Notes: generated by a model from the letters alone, not told the origin. Positions 45,102 to 54,019 are shown, numbered from the stretch's first letter. The stretch is 64,000 nucleotides of DNA from Streptomyces sp. A0958 (GCF_004795035.1 NZ_SSBK01000020.1:1-64000), one strand, 5' to 3'. Program-made: numbers and translations.

Positions 45102-45475
45102 CCGGACCGGTGGACCATCCCCTCGTCGCCGCGGTGAAGCCGCTCGCCGACGCCATGGGCGCCGAACTCCTCGTGCCCGGGGACGCGCGCGCCGACGACG
45201 TCGTGCTGGCCTGGGAGGGCGAGGACGTCGTGGCGGTCCGGCTGCCCCAGCTGTCGGACTCGCTGGACCACATCCTGGCCGCGATGGAGCGCCGGCACGG
45301 CATGCCGCTCGCCGAGCTGGACCGCAAGGCCAAACAGGAGGCGGTCCGGCTCCTGGAGGCACGCGGTGCCTTCTCCGTACGGCACGGCGTCGAGACGGTG
45401 GCGGGGGCCCTGGGGGTCTCCCGGTTCACCGTCTACAACTACCTGAACAGGGAAAACGGCACCAAGGGCGCGTAG
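45098..45475 (+). CDS. HTH_22 (DauR-like) transcriptional regulator next to the uricase operon
   Basis: A 125-residue protein with an N-terminal helical region and a C-terminal DauR-type helix-turn-helix: ELDRKAKQEAVRLLEARGAFSVRHGVETVAGALGVSRFTVYNYLNR (read here in parts; the recognition helix is SRFTVYNYLNR). It is coupled by GTGA to the small protein upstream and followed by a strong terminator. Its position directly before the urate-degradation operon makes it the best local candidate for the protein that binds TCAACA-AAC-TGTTGA at the uricase and katA promoters. That assignment is inferred from position only. Confidence 0.8.
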   Translation: MTGPVDHPLVAAVKPLADAMGAELLVPGDARADDVVLAWEGEDVVAVRLPQLSDSLDHILAAMERRHGMPLAELDRKAKQEAVRLLEARGAFSVRHGVETVAGALGVSRFTVYNYLNRENGTKGA

Positions 45476-45526
45476 TTGGGCGCCTGGTCGGGTGCCCAGG
45501 CGCAGGCGAACGGCGCGTGATCGATC

Positions 45527-45559
45527 AGGCCGCCGCCCGGATCACCGGGTGGCGGCCTT
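45527..45559 (+). terminator. Strong hairpin terminator before the uricase operon
   Basis: AGGCCGCCGCCCGG (45527-45540) pairs with CCGGGTGGCGGCCT (45545-45558, one G-U pair) around ATCA and is followed by TCTGTGTG. A smaller GCGCCTGG/CCAGGCGC hairpin precedes it. It separates the regulator pair from the urate genes. Confidence 0.8.
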
Positions 45560-45575
45560 CTGTGTGAACGGAATT

Positions 45576-45616
45576 TCAACAAACTGTTGACGTCGTGTTG
45601 TCGAGGGCGTTAGCTA
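45576..45616 (+). promoter_or_regulatory. Promoter and operator of the uricase operon
   Basis: TCAACAAACTGTTGA (45576-45590) overlaps a -35 TTGACG (45587-45592). A -10 of TAGCTA (45611-45616) lies 18 bp on. The 15-bp palindrome and its flanks match the katA promoter (33948-33962) at the same position relative to -35, indicating a shared repressor. Confidence 0.75.
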
Positions 45617-45663
45617 TCCGCAGCCCGACCAACGCACAGCGAAGAACAGCCACGGAGGCTCCC

Positions 45664-46173
45664 GTGACTTCGAGCTCCACGCCGGGCCTCGCCCGGTTCA
45701 ACACCCTGGCGGACCACGAGGCGGCCGCCGCACTGCACGAGGTGTGTGCCAGTGCGGCATGGGGAAGAGCGATCCTCTCCCGCCGCCCGTACGCCACCAC
45801 CGAAGCCCTGCTCTCCGCGAGCGACACCGCCACGGCGGCCCTCGGCGCGGAGGACCTGGCCGAGGCCATGGCCGGTCACCCGCCGATCGGCCGCCCGAAG
45901 CCCGGGGACCCGACCTCCTCCCGCGAACAGCGGGGGATGGCCGGCGCCACCGAGGAGCTCAAGGCCGAAATGCTCGAACTCAACCTGGCCTACCAGGAGC
46001 GGTTCGGACACGTCTTCCTGATCTGCGCCACCGGAGCCACCGGTGAACAGATGCGCGACGCGGTGAAGTCCCGGATCGGGAACCCGCCCGAGCGGGAGCG
46101 GGAGATCGTGCGCACCGAACTGGGCAGGATCAACCGCATCCGCCTCACCCGCCTCGTCACGGAAGACGCGTAA
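45664..46173 (+). CDS. uraD: OHCU decarboxylase
   Basis: A 169-residue enzyme that decarboxylates 2-oxo-4-hydroxy-4-carboxy-5-ureidoimidazoline to (S)-allantoin, the last step from urate. The catalytic His lies in AMAGHPPIGRPKP. The helical family pattern continues with LKAEMLELNLAYQERFGHVFLICATGATGEQM and the terminal RLTRLV. The GTG at 45664 follows GGAGG at a good distance, so I use it instead of the upstream TTG. It is first of the uraD-uraH-uricase operon. Confidence 0.93.
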   Translation: MTSSSTPGLARFNTLADHEAAAALHEVCASAAWGRAILSRRPYATTEALLSASDTATAALGAEDLAEAMAGHPPIGRPKPGDPTSSREQRGMAGATEELKAEMLELNLAYQERFGHVFLICATGATGEQMRDAVKSRIGNPPEREREIVRTELGRINRIRLTRLVTEDA

Positions 46174-46192
46174 CAGAAGGAGAGTGAGGGTC

Positions 46193-46585
46193 TTGAGCAC
46201 CTTCGCCACCGCATCGGTGTCCACCCACATCCTGGACACCAGCATCGGCCGCCCCGCCGCAGCCGTCGCCGTCTCGCTCGCCGCCCGCTCGGGCGGCGAC
46301 GCGCCCTGGGTGACGCTCGGCGGCTCCGCGACCGATGCGGACGGGCGCTGCAAGGACCTGCCGGCCCTGCCGGAAGGCACCACCCACGTACGGCTCGACT
46401 TCGAGACCGAGCCGTACTTCACCGCCAAGAAGCAAGCCGAGGCGCAGCAGGACGCCCCCCGCGTAAGGGACAGCGGCGCGTTCTTCCCGGAGGTGGCGAT
46501 CACGTTCGCCGTCGCCCCGGGCGAGCACTACCACGTACCGCTGCTGCTCAACCCGTTCGGCTACTCCGTATACCGAGGGAGCTAG
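46193..46585 (+). CDS. uraH: 5-hydroxyisourate hydrolase (transthyretin-like)
   Basis: A 130-residue transthyretin-like enzyme that hydrolyses 5-hydroxyisourate to OHCU. The N-terminal signature STHILDTSIGRPA supplies an active-site His, and the C-terminus is the diagnostic Y-R-G-S. The TTG start at 46193 has AAGGAG ten bases upstream; a GTG at 46184 is too close to that site. It lies between uraD and uricase, matching the reaction order of urate oxidation. Confidence 0.93.
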   Translation: MSTFATASVSTHILDTSIGRPAAAVAVSLAARSGGDAPWVTLGGSATDADGRCKDLPALPEGTTHVRLDFETEPYFTAKKQAEAQQDAPRVRDSGAFFPEVAITFAVAPGEHYHVPLLLNPFGYSVYRGS

Positions 46586-46592
46586 CAGACAC

Positions 46593-47525
46593 ATGCCCAC
46601 GATTCTCGGCCAGAACCAGTACGGCAAAGCAGAGAACCGCGTCGTCAGGATCACGCGGGACGGCGACACCCACCACATCAAGGACCTGAACGTCTCGGTC
46701 GCCCTGTCCGGCGAGATGGAAGACGTCCACTACTCCGGCTCCAACGCGCACGTCCTGCCCACGGACACCACCAAGAACACGGTGTTCGCCTTCGCCAAGG
46801 AACACGGCATCGACTCCGCCGAGCAGTTCGGCATCCACCTCGCCCGCCACTTCGTGACCTCGCAGGAGCCGATCAAGACCGCGCGCATCCGCATCGAGGA
46901 GTACGCCTGGGACCGCATAGCCACCTCCGACACGAACTCCCGGTTCATCGGGTCCGACGAGGTCAAGCACTCCTTCGTACGCAGGAACCAGGAGATACGC
47001 ACCGCCCAGATCACCTTCGACGGTGAGAAGTGGCAGGTCATATCCGGCCTCAAGGACCTCACCGTGCTGAACTCGACCAACTCCGAGTTCTGGGGCTACG
47101 TCAAGGACAAGTACACGACGCTCAAGGAGGCGTACGACCGCATCCTGGCCACCGACGTCTCCGCCCGCTGGCGCTACAACTGGACCAGCGACGAGCAGCG
47201 GATGCCGAACTGGGAGAAGTCCTACGAGCAGGCGCGCAAGCACATGCTCCACGCCTTCGCCGAGACGTACTCCCTCTCGCTCCAGCAGACGCTGTACCAG
47301 ATGGGCTCGCGCATCATCAACAACCGCAGCGAGATCGACGAGATCCGCTTCTCGCTGCCGAACAACCACCACTTCCTCGTGGACCTGGAGCCGTTCGGAC
47401 TGAAGAACGATACCGCCGACGGTGCGGTGTACTTCGCGGCCGACCGTCCGTACGGGCTCATCGAGGGCACCGTGCTCCGGGACGGCGTCGAGCCGCAGAT
47501 CCCGGTCGACATGACCAACCTCTGA
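46593..47525 (+). CDS. Urate oxidase (uricase)
   Basis: A 310-residue cofactor-free uricase that oxidises urate to 5-hydroxyisourate and releases hydrogen peroxide. Conserved features are the catalytic Lys/Thr region (GKAENRVVRITRDGD, PTDTTKNTVFAFAKEHGI), the substrate-binding Arg/Gln elements and LPNNHHFLVDLEPFGL near the C-terminus. It is third in the operon, eight bases after uraH. Peroxide output explains its shared promoter element with the catalase gene. Confidence 0.95.
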   Translation: MPTILGQNQYGKAENRVVRITRDGDTHHIKDLNVSVALSGEMEDVHYSGSNAHVLPTDTTKNTVFAFAKEHGIDSAEQFGIHLARHFVTSQEPIKTARIRIEEYAWDRIATSDTNSRFIGSDEVKHSFVRRNQEIRTAQITFDGEKWQVISGLKDLTVLNSTNSEFWGYVKDKYTTLKEAYDRILATDVSARWRYNWTSDEQRMPNWEKSYEQARKHMLHAFAETYSLSLQQTLYQMGSRIINNRSEIDEIRFSLPNNHHFLVDLEPFGLKNDTADGAVYFAADRPYGLIEGTVLRDGVEPQIPVDMTNL

Positions 47526-47589
47526 CGCGGCGCCGCGCCGGTGCCCGCCCGCCCACGGCGGGGCACCGGCCGGGCCGGAGGGAACCCTC

Positions 47590-48987
47590 ATGGCACAGCC
47601 AGCATCCGGGCCCGCGGAAGCAGAAGGCCCCTGTCCCACCCCGCCGGAGCGCGCGGTTCATCCGGTGGACGAGAAGCTCACCCCTTCGCGGCTCCTGCCG
47701 GCCGCGCTCCAGCACATCGCCGCCATGTACGCCGGCGTCGTCACCCCACCGCTCATCATCGGCCAGGCCGTCGGCCTCGACCCCGCGGGCATGACCCGGC
47801 TGATCGCCGCGAGCCTGCTCATCGCGGGCTGCGCCACCCTCATGCAGACACTCGGGATCGGCGGATTCGCCGGCAACCGGCTCCCCTTCGTCAACGCCGC
47901 CTCGTCCGCCGGCATCGCCCCGATGCTCGCCATCGCCGAGACCAGCGCGCCCGGACACCAACTGCCCGCCATCTACGGGGCGGTGCTCGTCGCCGGGGTG
48001 TTCTGCCTGGCCGTCGGGCCGTTCTTCGGCAGACTCCTGCGGTTCTTCCCGCCGCTGGTCACCGGTGTCGTCATCACCCTCATCGGCGTCACCCTGATGC
48101 CCGTGCCGGTCTCCTGGGCGCAGGGCGGCGACAAGACGGCCGCCGACTTCGGCGCCATGAAATACCTCGCGCTCGCCGCGTTCACCCTCGTCGTCATCCT
48201 GCTGATCCAGCGCTTCGGACGCGGCTTCCTGCGCCAAGTCGCGCTGCTCATGGGTCTGTTGGTCGGCACGCTGGCCGCCGTACCGTTCGGCCTCGCCGAC
48301 TTCTCCGCGCTCCGCGACGCCCCGCTCGCGGCCGTGCCCACCCCCTTCGCCTTCGGCGCGCCCGAATTCCGGCCCGCCGCGATCCTCTCGCTGTGCATCG
48401 TGATGCTCGTCCTGATGACAGAGTCGTCCGCCGGGATGCTGGCCGTCGGTGAGATCTGCGAACGCCGCACCGACGGACGCACCCTCACCCGCGGGCTGCG
48501 CACCGACGGGCTCGCCACCCTCATCGGCCCGGTCTTCGGCGGCTTCCCCACGAGCGCCTTCGCGCAGAACGTGGGCGTGGTCTCGCTGACGAAGGTCCGC
48601 AGCCGCTACGTCGTCGCGGCGGCGGGCGCCGCCCTGCTGGTCCTCGGCCTCTTCCCGGTGCTCGGCGCGATCGTCTCGCTCGTCCCCATGCCCGTACTCG
48701 GCGGCGCCGGTATCGTCCTGTTCGGCTCCATCGCCGTCAGCGGCATCCGTACGCTCTCCGAGGCCGGACTCGACGACAGCTCCAACATCATCCTGGTCGC
48801 CGTGGCCCTCGGCGCGGGCATCGTCCCGCTCGCCGCGCCCGGCTTCTACGCGGACTTCCCGTCCTGCGCCCAGACCGTCCTGGGCTCCGGAATCAGTGCG
48901 GGAGCGCTCGTCGCGGTCCTGCTCAACCTGTTCTTCCACCATCTCGGCACCCACGGCCGCACCGCCGTGGCACTCAAATCCTCCTAG
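47590..48987 (+). CDS. NCS2-family nucleobase permease (urate/xanthine type) 1
   Basis: A 465-residue nucleobase:cation symporter-2 permease with about 14 membrane segments. The family signature is visible as AFAQNVGVVSLTKVRSRYVV, and QHIAAMYAGVVTPPLIIGQA marks the first half. VMLVLMTESSAGMLAVGEI holds the substrate-site glutamate. It follows uricase by 65 bases and probably belongs to the same transcript. Urate or xanthine uptake is inferred from context; the paralogue at 50698 is similar but not identical. Confidence 0.9.
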   Translation: MAQPASGPAEAEGPCPTPPERAVHPVDEKLTPSRLLPAALQHIAAMYAGVVTPPLIIGQAVGLDPAGMTRLIAASLLIAGCATLMQTLGIGGFAGNRLPFVNAASSAGIAPMLAIAETSAPGHQLPAIYGAVLVAGVFCLAVGPFFGRLLRFFPPLVTGVVITLIGVTLMPVPVSWAQGGDKTAADFGAMKYLALAAFTLVVILLIQRFGRGFLRQVALLMGLLVGTLAAVPFGLADFSALRDAPLAAVPTPFAFGAPEFRPAAILSLCIVMLVLMTESSAGMLAVGEICERRTDGRTLTRGLRTDGLATLIGPVFGGFPTSAFAQNVGVVSLTKVRSRYVVAAAGAALLVLGLFPVLGAIVSLVPMPVLGGAGIVLFGSIAVSGIRTLSEAGLDDSSNIILVAVALGAGIVPLAAPGFYADFPSCAQTVLGSGISAGALVAVLLNLFFHHLGTHGRTAVALKSS

Positions 48988-49029
48988 GGTCCTGCCGTGC
49001 CCACACCTCAGACGAGAGAAGGAAGCACC

Positions 49030-50427
49030 ATGGCAGCACCGGCAGCCCCCGACCGGGTGGAACGCATCGTCATCGAGAACTGCTCGATCGCGACCGTGGA
49101 CGCGGCCGACACCGAGTACGCCTCGGGCCACGTCGTCGTCGCGGGCAACCGCATCGAGTCCGTCGGCGCCGGCAAGGCACCGCAGGGCCTGGAGAACGTC
49201 GTACGCCGCATCGACGGCACCGGGCACCTCGTCACGCCCGGCCTGATCAACACGCACCACCACTTCTACCAGTGGATCACCCGGGGCCTGGCCACGGACA
49301 ACAACCTCTTCGACTGGCTGGTCGCGCTGTACCCGACGTGGGCGCGCGTCGACGAGCCGATGGCCCGCGCCGCCGCCCAGGGGTCGCTCGCCATGATGGC
49401 CCTCGGCGGCGTCACCACCGCGATGGACCACCACTACGTCTACCCGCGGGACTCCGGCGACCTGTCCGGCGCCATCATCGGCGCCGCCCGCGACCTGGGC
49501 GTACGGTTCACCCTCGCCCGCGGCTCCATGGACCGCAGCGAGAAGGACGGCGGGCTGCCGCCGGACTTCGCGGTGGAGACCCTGGAAGGCGCGCTCGCCG
49601 CCACCGAGGCGACCGTCGACGCGTACCATGACGCCTCCTTCGACGCCATGACCCAGGTCGCCGTCGCACCCTGCTCGCCGTTCTCCGTATCGACCGAACT
49701 CATGCGCCAGGGCGCCGAACTGGCCCGGCGCAAGGGGGTGCGGCTGCACACGCACGGTTCGGAGACCGTGGAGGAGGAGAAGTTCTGCCACGAGCTGTTC
49801 GGCATGGGCCCCACCGACTACTTCGAGTCGACCGGATGGCTCGGTGAGGACGTGTGGATGGCGCACTGCGTCCACATGAACGACTCCGACATCGCCGCCT
49901 TCGCCCGCACCGGCACCGGCGTCGCCCACTGCCCGTCCTCCAACGCCCGCCTCGCCGCCGGCATCGCCCGCGTCCCGGACATGCTCGCCGCCGGCGTCCC
50001 GGTCGGCCTCGGCGTCGACGGCACCGCGTCCAACGAGTCCGGCGAACTCCACACCGAACTGCGCAACGCCCTCCTCATCAACCGCCTCGGCCCGCACCGC
50101 GAACGCGCCCTGAACGCCCGTCAGGCGCTGCGCCTGGGGACCTACGGCGGCGCCCAGGTCCTCGGCCGCGCCGCCCAGACCGGCTCCCTGGAGGTCGGCA
50201 AGCTCGCCGACCTGGTGCTGTGGAAGCTGGACACACTCGCCCACGCCTCCATCGCCGACCCGGTCATCGCGCTCGTCTTCGGCGCCGCCGCCCCGGTCAC
50301 CCTCTCGCTGGCCGACGGCAAGCCGGTCGTCGAGGCCGGCCGCCTGGTCACCGCGGACGAGGACGCCATCGCCCGCGCCACCCGCGACGAGGCCCGCCGC
50401 CTCGCGCGAATCGCCGCCGGAGCCTGA
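49030..50427 (+). CDS. 8-oxoguanine deaminase-like amidohydrolase
   Basis: A 465-residue amidohydrolase of the cytosine/8-oxoguanine deaminase branch. Metal ligands are visible in LINTHHHFYQW (HxH), RLHTHGSETVEEE, MAHCVHMNDSD and the aspartate of GVDGTASNESG; the last motif is typical of 8-oxoguanine deaminases, which convert 8-oxoguanine to urate. Feeding urate to the adjacent uricase fits well. The ATG at 49030 follows GAGAGAAGGAAGC. It lies 42 bases after the permease. A hairpin terminator follows at 50482-50506. Confidence 0.87.
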   Translation: MAAPAAPDRVERIVIENCSIATVDAADTEYASGHVVVAGNRIESVGAGKAPQGLENVVRRIDGTGHLVTPGLINTHHHFYQWITRGLATDNNLFDWLVALYPTWARVDEPMARAAAQGSLAMMALGGVTTAMDHHYVYPRDSGDLSGAIIGAARDLGVRFTLARGSMDRSEKDGGLPPDFAVETLEGALAATEATVDAYHDASFDAMTQVAVAPCSPFSVSTELMRQGAELARRKGVRLHTHGSETVEEEKFCHELFGMGPTDYFESTGWLGEDVWMAHCVHMNDSDIAAFARTGTGVAHCPSSNARLAAGIARVPDMLAAGVPVGLGVDGTASNESGELHTELRNALLINRLGPHRERALNARQALRLGTYGGAQVLGRAAQTGSLEVGKLADLVLWKLDTLAHASIADPVIALVFGAAAPVTLSLADGKPVVEAGRLVTADEDAIARATRDEARRLARIAAGA

Positions 50428-50481
50428 CACCCGGCAACCCCTGATACCGGCCGGACGAGGGGGACGGCCCTCGGCCGGCCG

Positions 50482-50506
50482 CCGCGGACCCGAGCGGGGT
50501 CCGCGG
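50482..50506 (+). terminator. Hairpin terminator after the amidohydrolase gene
   Basis: CCGCGGACCC (50482-50491) pairs perfectly with GGGTCCGCGG (50497-50506) with a five-base loop, 55 bases past the stop. The rest of the 270-base gap before the next permease contains no gene. Confidence 0.7.
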
Positions 50507-50697
50507 CAACCGGTACGGGTGGCGCTGCCCAGAGGCACGCGCCTCCCGTACCGGCGCTCAAAGCTGCCGCACCAGCTGCACGATCTGCCCCATCCGCACC
50601 ACCGCACCACACGGGGCCCGGTCCGGCGGACCGGCCCCGGGACCACCTCCCTGACACCCACGTCACCGCAGACGTGTACCCGACCGGAGGAACCGCT

Positions 50698-52146
50698 GTG
50701 GCAGCTACGCCCAGGTTTCGCAACGACGCATGTGCGACCACCCACCCCGACGGCGAGCCGGAGACGGCCCCGTCCGACCGGAGACATCCGGTCGACGAAA
50801 CGCTTCCCCCGCTGAAGATGTTCACCAGCGGCCTCCAGCACGTGGCCGCGATGTACGCGGGCGTGGTGGCCCCGCCCATGATCGTGGGGCCCGCCGTGGG
50901 CCTCAACCCGAAGGAGACCGCCTTCCTGATGGGGGCGAGCCTGTTCACCGCGGGCATAGCCACCCTGCTCCAGACGCTCGGCTTCTGGCGAATAGGCGCC
51001 CGGCTGCCGTTCGTCAACGGCGTCTCGTTCGCCGGGGTGACCCCGATGGTGGCCATCGGCAAGGACCGGGGGCACGACGGCATCGCCGTCATCTTCGGCG
51101 CGATCATCGTCGCGAGCCTCCTCGGCTTCGTCCTCGCCCCCTACTTCTGCAAACTGGTCCGCTTCTTCCCGCCCGTCGTCACCGGCACGGTCATCACCCT
51201 GATCGGTGTCTCCCTGCTGCCGGTCGCCTTCAACTGGTCCCAGGGCGGCAACGCCACCGCCCACGACTACGGCTCCACCACCAACATCACGATGGCGGCG
51301 GTCACCCTGGTCATCGTGCTGGCCCTGCGCAAGCTCCTGCGCGGCTTCCTCCAGCAGATCGCCATCCTGCTCGGGCTCGTCGCCGGCACGCTCATCGCGA
51401 TCCCCGTCGGCATCACCGACTTCGGCGCCATCAAGGACGCCGACGCGATCGGCTTCCCCACCCCGTTCCACTTCGGGGCACCGCAGTTCGAGATCGCCGC
51501 GATCGTCTCGATGAGCATCGTGATGCTGGTCTGCATGACCGAGTCCACGGCGGACATGCTGGCCCTCGGCAAGATCGTCGGCCGCCCGGCCGACGAACGG
51601 ACCATCGAGGGCGGCCTGCGCGCCGACACCCTCGGCAGCGCCGTCAGCCCGCTGTTCAACGGCTTCATGTGCAGCGCCTTCGCCCAGAACATCGGCCTGG
51701 TCGCGATGACCAAGGTCCGCAGCCGCTTCGTCGTCGCGGCGGGCGGCGGCATCCTCGTCCTGCTCGGCCTGGTCCCGGTGGCCGCGTCCGTCATCGCGCT
51801 GGTCCCGCTGCCGGTACTCGGCGGCGCGGGCATCGTACTGTTCGGCTCGGTCGCCGCCAGCGGCATCCAGACCCTGGCCGGCGCCGCGCTGGAGAAGGGC
51901 GAGAACGCGCTGATCGTCGCCGCGGCCGTCGGCGTCGGGCTGGTACCGATCGCGGCCCCGGACTTCTACCACGCCTTCCCGAAGGACCTCCTGGTCGTCC
52001 TGGACTCGGGGATCTCGACCGGCTGCGTCGTGGCGATCGTCCTGAACCTCGCCTTCAACCACCTGGGCCGCAAACCGGAGGCCGAGGCCGGGACCGCACC
52101 CGGCGGCCACGACCCGGTCAAGGCGGTGGAGGTCGCCGCCCACTGA
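50698..52146 (+). CDS. NCS2-family nucleobase permease (urate/xanthine type) 2
   Basis: A 482-residue NCS2 permease with the same signatures as the one at 47590 (LQHVAAMYAGVVAPPMIVGPA, MLVCMTESTADMLALGKI, AFAQNIGLVAMTKVRSRFVV). The GTG at 50698 sits nine bases after CCGGAGGAA. It has its own upstream region after a terminator, so it may be expressed independently of the uricase operon. Two paralogous permeases flanking the deaminase suggest different nucleobase preferences, for example urate versus xanthine; this is inference. Confidence 0.9.
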   Translation: MAATPRFRNDACATTHPDGEPETAPSDRRHPVDETLPPLKMFTSGLQHVAAMYAGVVAPPMIVGPAVGLNPKETAFLMGASLFTAGIATLLQTLGFWRIGARLPFVNGVSFAGVTPMVAIGKDRGHDGIAVIFGAIIVASLLGFVLAPYFCKLVRFFPPVVTGTVITLIGVSLLPVAFNWSQGGNATAHDYGSTTNITMAAVTLVIVLALRKLLRGFLQQIAILLGLVAGTLIAIPVGITDFGAIKDADAIGFPTPFHFGAPQFEIAAIVSMSIVMLVCMTESTADMLALGKIVGRPADERTIEGGLRADTLGSAVSPLFNGFMCSAFAQNIGLVAMTKVRSRFVVAAGGGILVLLGLVPVAASVIALVPLPVLGGAGIVLFGSVAASGIQTLAGAALEKGENALIVAAAVGVGLVPIAAPDFYHAFPKDLLVVLDSGISTGCVVAIVLNLAFNHLGRKPEAEAGTAPGGHDPVKAVEVAAH

Positions 52147-52156
52147 CGGCTCGTCG

Positions 52157-52202
52157 GCGAGGGGTGGCGCGTACGGTCACGGCCGTACGCGCCACCCCTC
52201 GC
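52157..52202. terminator. 20-bp perfect bidirectional hairpin between convergent genes
   Basis: 52157-52176 and 52183-52202 are perfect reverse complements around a six-base loop. It lies exactly between the permease stop and the stop of the minus-strand chitosanase and so can end both transcripts. Confidence 0.85.
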
Positions 52203-52205
52203 GGC

Positions 52206-53069
52206 TCAGCCGATGTGGAAGCTGTCGCCGTACACCTGCCAGTCCAGCGGCGGGTCCAGGTCCAGATCGCCGTTCCTGAGGAACACCCGCTGCGCGGTGT
52301 CCACCCGGCTGGTGTCCGAGTGGGCCTCCTCCTGCTCCATGGCCCACACCCGCGCGTCCAGGAAGGCGTCGAGGTAGGCCACCTCGTGGCCGCCCAGGGC
52401 CGGAGTCGCCGCCTGCGCCAGGGCCCGCTGCCGGATGGAGCCGAAGCTCGTGCTGTCGTCGCCGTCGCCGTGCATCACGATGGCGTCGTAGTAGATGAAC
52501 TGGCCGAGCGTGCCGAGACCGTCGCTCCTGGCCCGGTCGACGGCCGGGTCGAAGTACACCCGGTCGCGCTCGTCGTCCTGGGCCTGCTGGAAGGCCGGGT
52601 CCTGGGCGGCCGTCTTCCAGGCACCCTCGAAGCCCGGGTCCAGGCCGTCGTGCGAGTCGGTCCCGTCCACGTCCCGCAGGGCGGGGAGGTATCCGGCCAG
52701 TACGTTGTCCGGCTCGCGCCGCGTGTACAGCTCCACCAGGCCGAGCATGTCGTGGGTGCCGGAGCAGAAGCCGATGACGCCCGCCGTGTAGCCGCGGCCG
52801 TCCCCGATGTCCTCGATGTAGCCGTACTGTGCCTTCCAGTCCAGCGTTGAGTTCTCCGCGCTGGACACCAGCTGCATGGCGATGTCCTTCTTCGCGGGAT
52901 CGTCGAGCCCGGTCACGGCCGCCTCCTGGCGGTGGGCCGCCACGGAGGCGGGAGCGGTGCCTGCGAAGGCGGTGGCGGGCACCGCGGTGAGGGTGAGCCC
53001 GAGCGCGACGAGGGCGACGCGCAGGGACCGGGTGGTGCGACGTGCGGTGCGCTTGTGGGGAGCGTACAC
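52206..53069 (-). CDS. Secreted GH46 chitosanase
   Basis: A 287-residue endo-chitosanase that cleaves beta-1,4 links of chitosan. An N-terminal export signal (RRTTRSLRVALVALGLTLTAVPATAFA) precedes the GH46 domain. The catalytic acid Glu lies in LVSSAENSTLDWKAQ and the catalytic base Asp in EDIGDGRGYTAG; FIYYDAIVMHG and SDTSRVDTAQRVFL follow as in characterised enzymes. It is located next to a second, lipoprotein-type GH46 gene with almost identical catalytic segments. No operon partner other than that paralogue. Confidence 0.94.
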   Translation of the reverse strand: MYAPHKRTARRTTRSLRVALVALGLTLTAVPATAFAGTAPASVAAHRQEAAVTGLDDPAKKDIAMQLVSSAENSTLDWKAQYGYIEDIGDGRGYTAGVIGFCSGTHDMLGLVELYTRREPDNVLAGYLPALRDVDGTDSHDGLDPGFEGAWKTAAQDPAFQQAQDDERDRVYFDPAVDRARSDGLGTLGQFIYYDAIVMHGDGDDSTSFGSIRQRALAQAATPALGGHEVAYLDAFLDARVWAMEQEEAHSDTSRVDTAQRVFLRNGDLDLDPPLDWQVYGDSFHIG

Positions 53070-53116
53070 CTGTGTCCTCCAAGGGAGTTCGTCGTCCCGG
53101 GGTGGGGGAACGCGGT

Positions 53117-53959
53117 TCAGCCGCGGCCGTCGATCACATAGCTGTCGCCGTACACCTTCCAGCGCAGCGGGGTCTCCAGGCCGAACCTGCCCTCGTTCAG
53201 GAAGACCCGCTGGGCCGTCTCGACCCGGCTGGTGTCGCTGTGCGCGGGCTCCTCGCGGAGCGCGGCGACACGGGCGTCGAGGAACGCGTCGAGATAGGCC
53301 CGCTCGTCGCCGCCCTCCGCGGGGGAGTCCGCCTCGGCGAGCGCCCGGCGGCGGATCGTGCGGAAGCCGATGTTGCCCTCCGCGTCGCCGCCCCCGTGCA
53401 TCACATAGGCGTCGTAGTAGATGAACTGCCCCAGCGCGCCCAGCCCGTCCGCCTTGCCCTGCTTCACCGCCGGGTCGAAGTAGGACCGGTCCCGCTCGGT
53501 GTCCTGCGCGGCCCGGAACCTCGCGTCACCGGCCGCTTCGGCCCAGGCCCGGGTGAACGGCCGGCCGAGCCCCGTGTGCGCGTCGCTCCCCTTCACCTTC
53601 CGCAGCGCCGGCAGGAACCGCTCCAGCGCGTTGCCCGGCCGGGACCGCGCGTACCGCTCGACCACGCTGAGCATGTCGCCGGTCCCGGAGCAGAAGCCGA
53701 TGATGCCCGCCGTGTAGCCCCGGCCGTCCCCGATGTCCTGGATGTACTTGTACTGGGCCTTCCAGTCCAGCGTCGAGTTCTCCGCGCTGGAGACCAGTTG
53801 CATGGCGATGTCCTTCTTCACCGGATCGGCCAGACCGGGGCCCGTCGCCCCCTTGCCCGAGGAGCCGGCGGGCCCGGCCTGGGCGCAGCCGGACAGCACG
53901 GTGACGGTCATGAGGAGTGCGGTGAGGGAGGCGATCAGGGAACGCGGGGTGAGCTTCAC
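53117..53959 (-). CDS. GH46 chitosanase, predicted lipoprotein
   Basis: A 280-residue GH46 enzyme with the same catalytic segments (LVSSAENSTLDWKAQ, QDIGDGRGYTAG, SDTSRVETAQRVFL) but a lipoprotein signal: LTALLMTVTVLSGCAQAG, with lipobox L-S-G-C, a short Gly/Ser spacer and then the domain. It should be retained on the cell surface. The GTG at 53959 begins the signal. It is 47 bases upstream of the secreted paralogue, same strand, so the two are probably co-transcribed. Surface-bound plus released enzymes would split chitosan near and away from the cell. Confidence 0.92.
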   Translation of the reverse strand: MKLTPRSLIASLTALLMTVTVLSGCAQAGPAGSSGKGATGPGLADPVKKDIAMQLVSSAENSTLDWKAQYKYIQDIGDGRGYTAGIIGFCSGTGDMLSVVERYARSRPGNALERFLPALRKVKGSDAHTGLGRPFTRAWAEAAGDARFRAAQDTERDRSYFDPAVKQGKADGLGALGQFIYYDAYVMHGGGDAEGNIGFRTIRRRALAEADSPAEGGDERAYLDAFLDARVAALREEPAHSDTSRVETAQRVFLNEGRFGLETPLRWKVYGDSYVIDGRG

Positions 53960-54019
53960 CGCTCCAGACTGCCAGGCCGGTGGGATGGAGCCGGCGCATT
54001 CGGGGGTAGCGTCGGGGGC

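Noticed and set aside
47458..52143. A 1561-codon minus-strand open frame
   Set aside because: It is antisense to the two permeases and the amidohydrolase, with low-complexity Gly/Asp/Arg sequence and no domain; a shadow frame.
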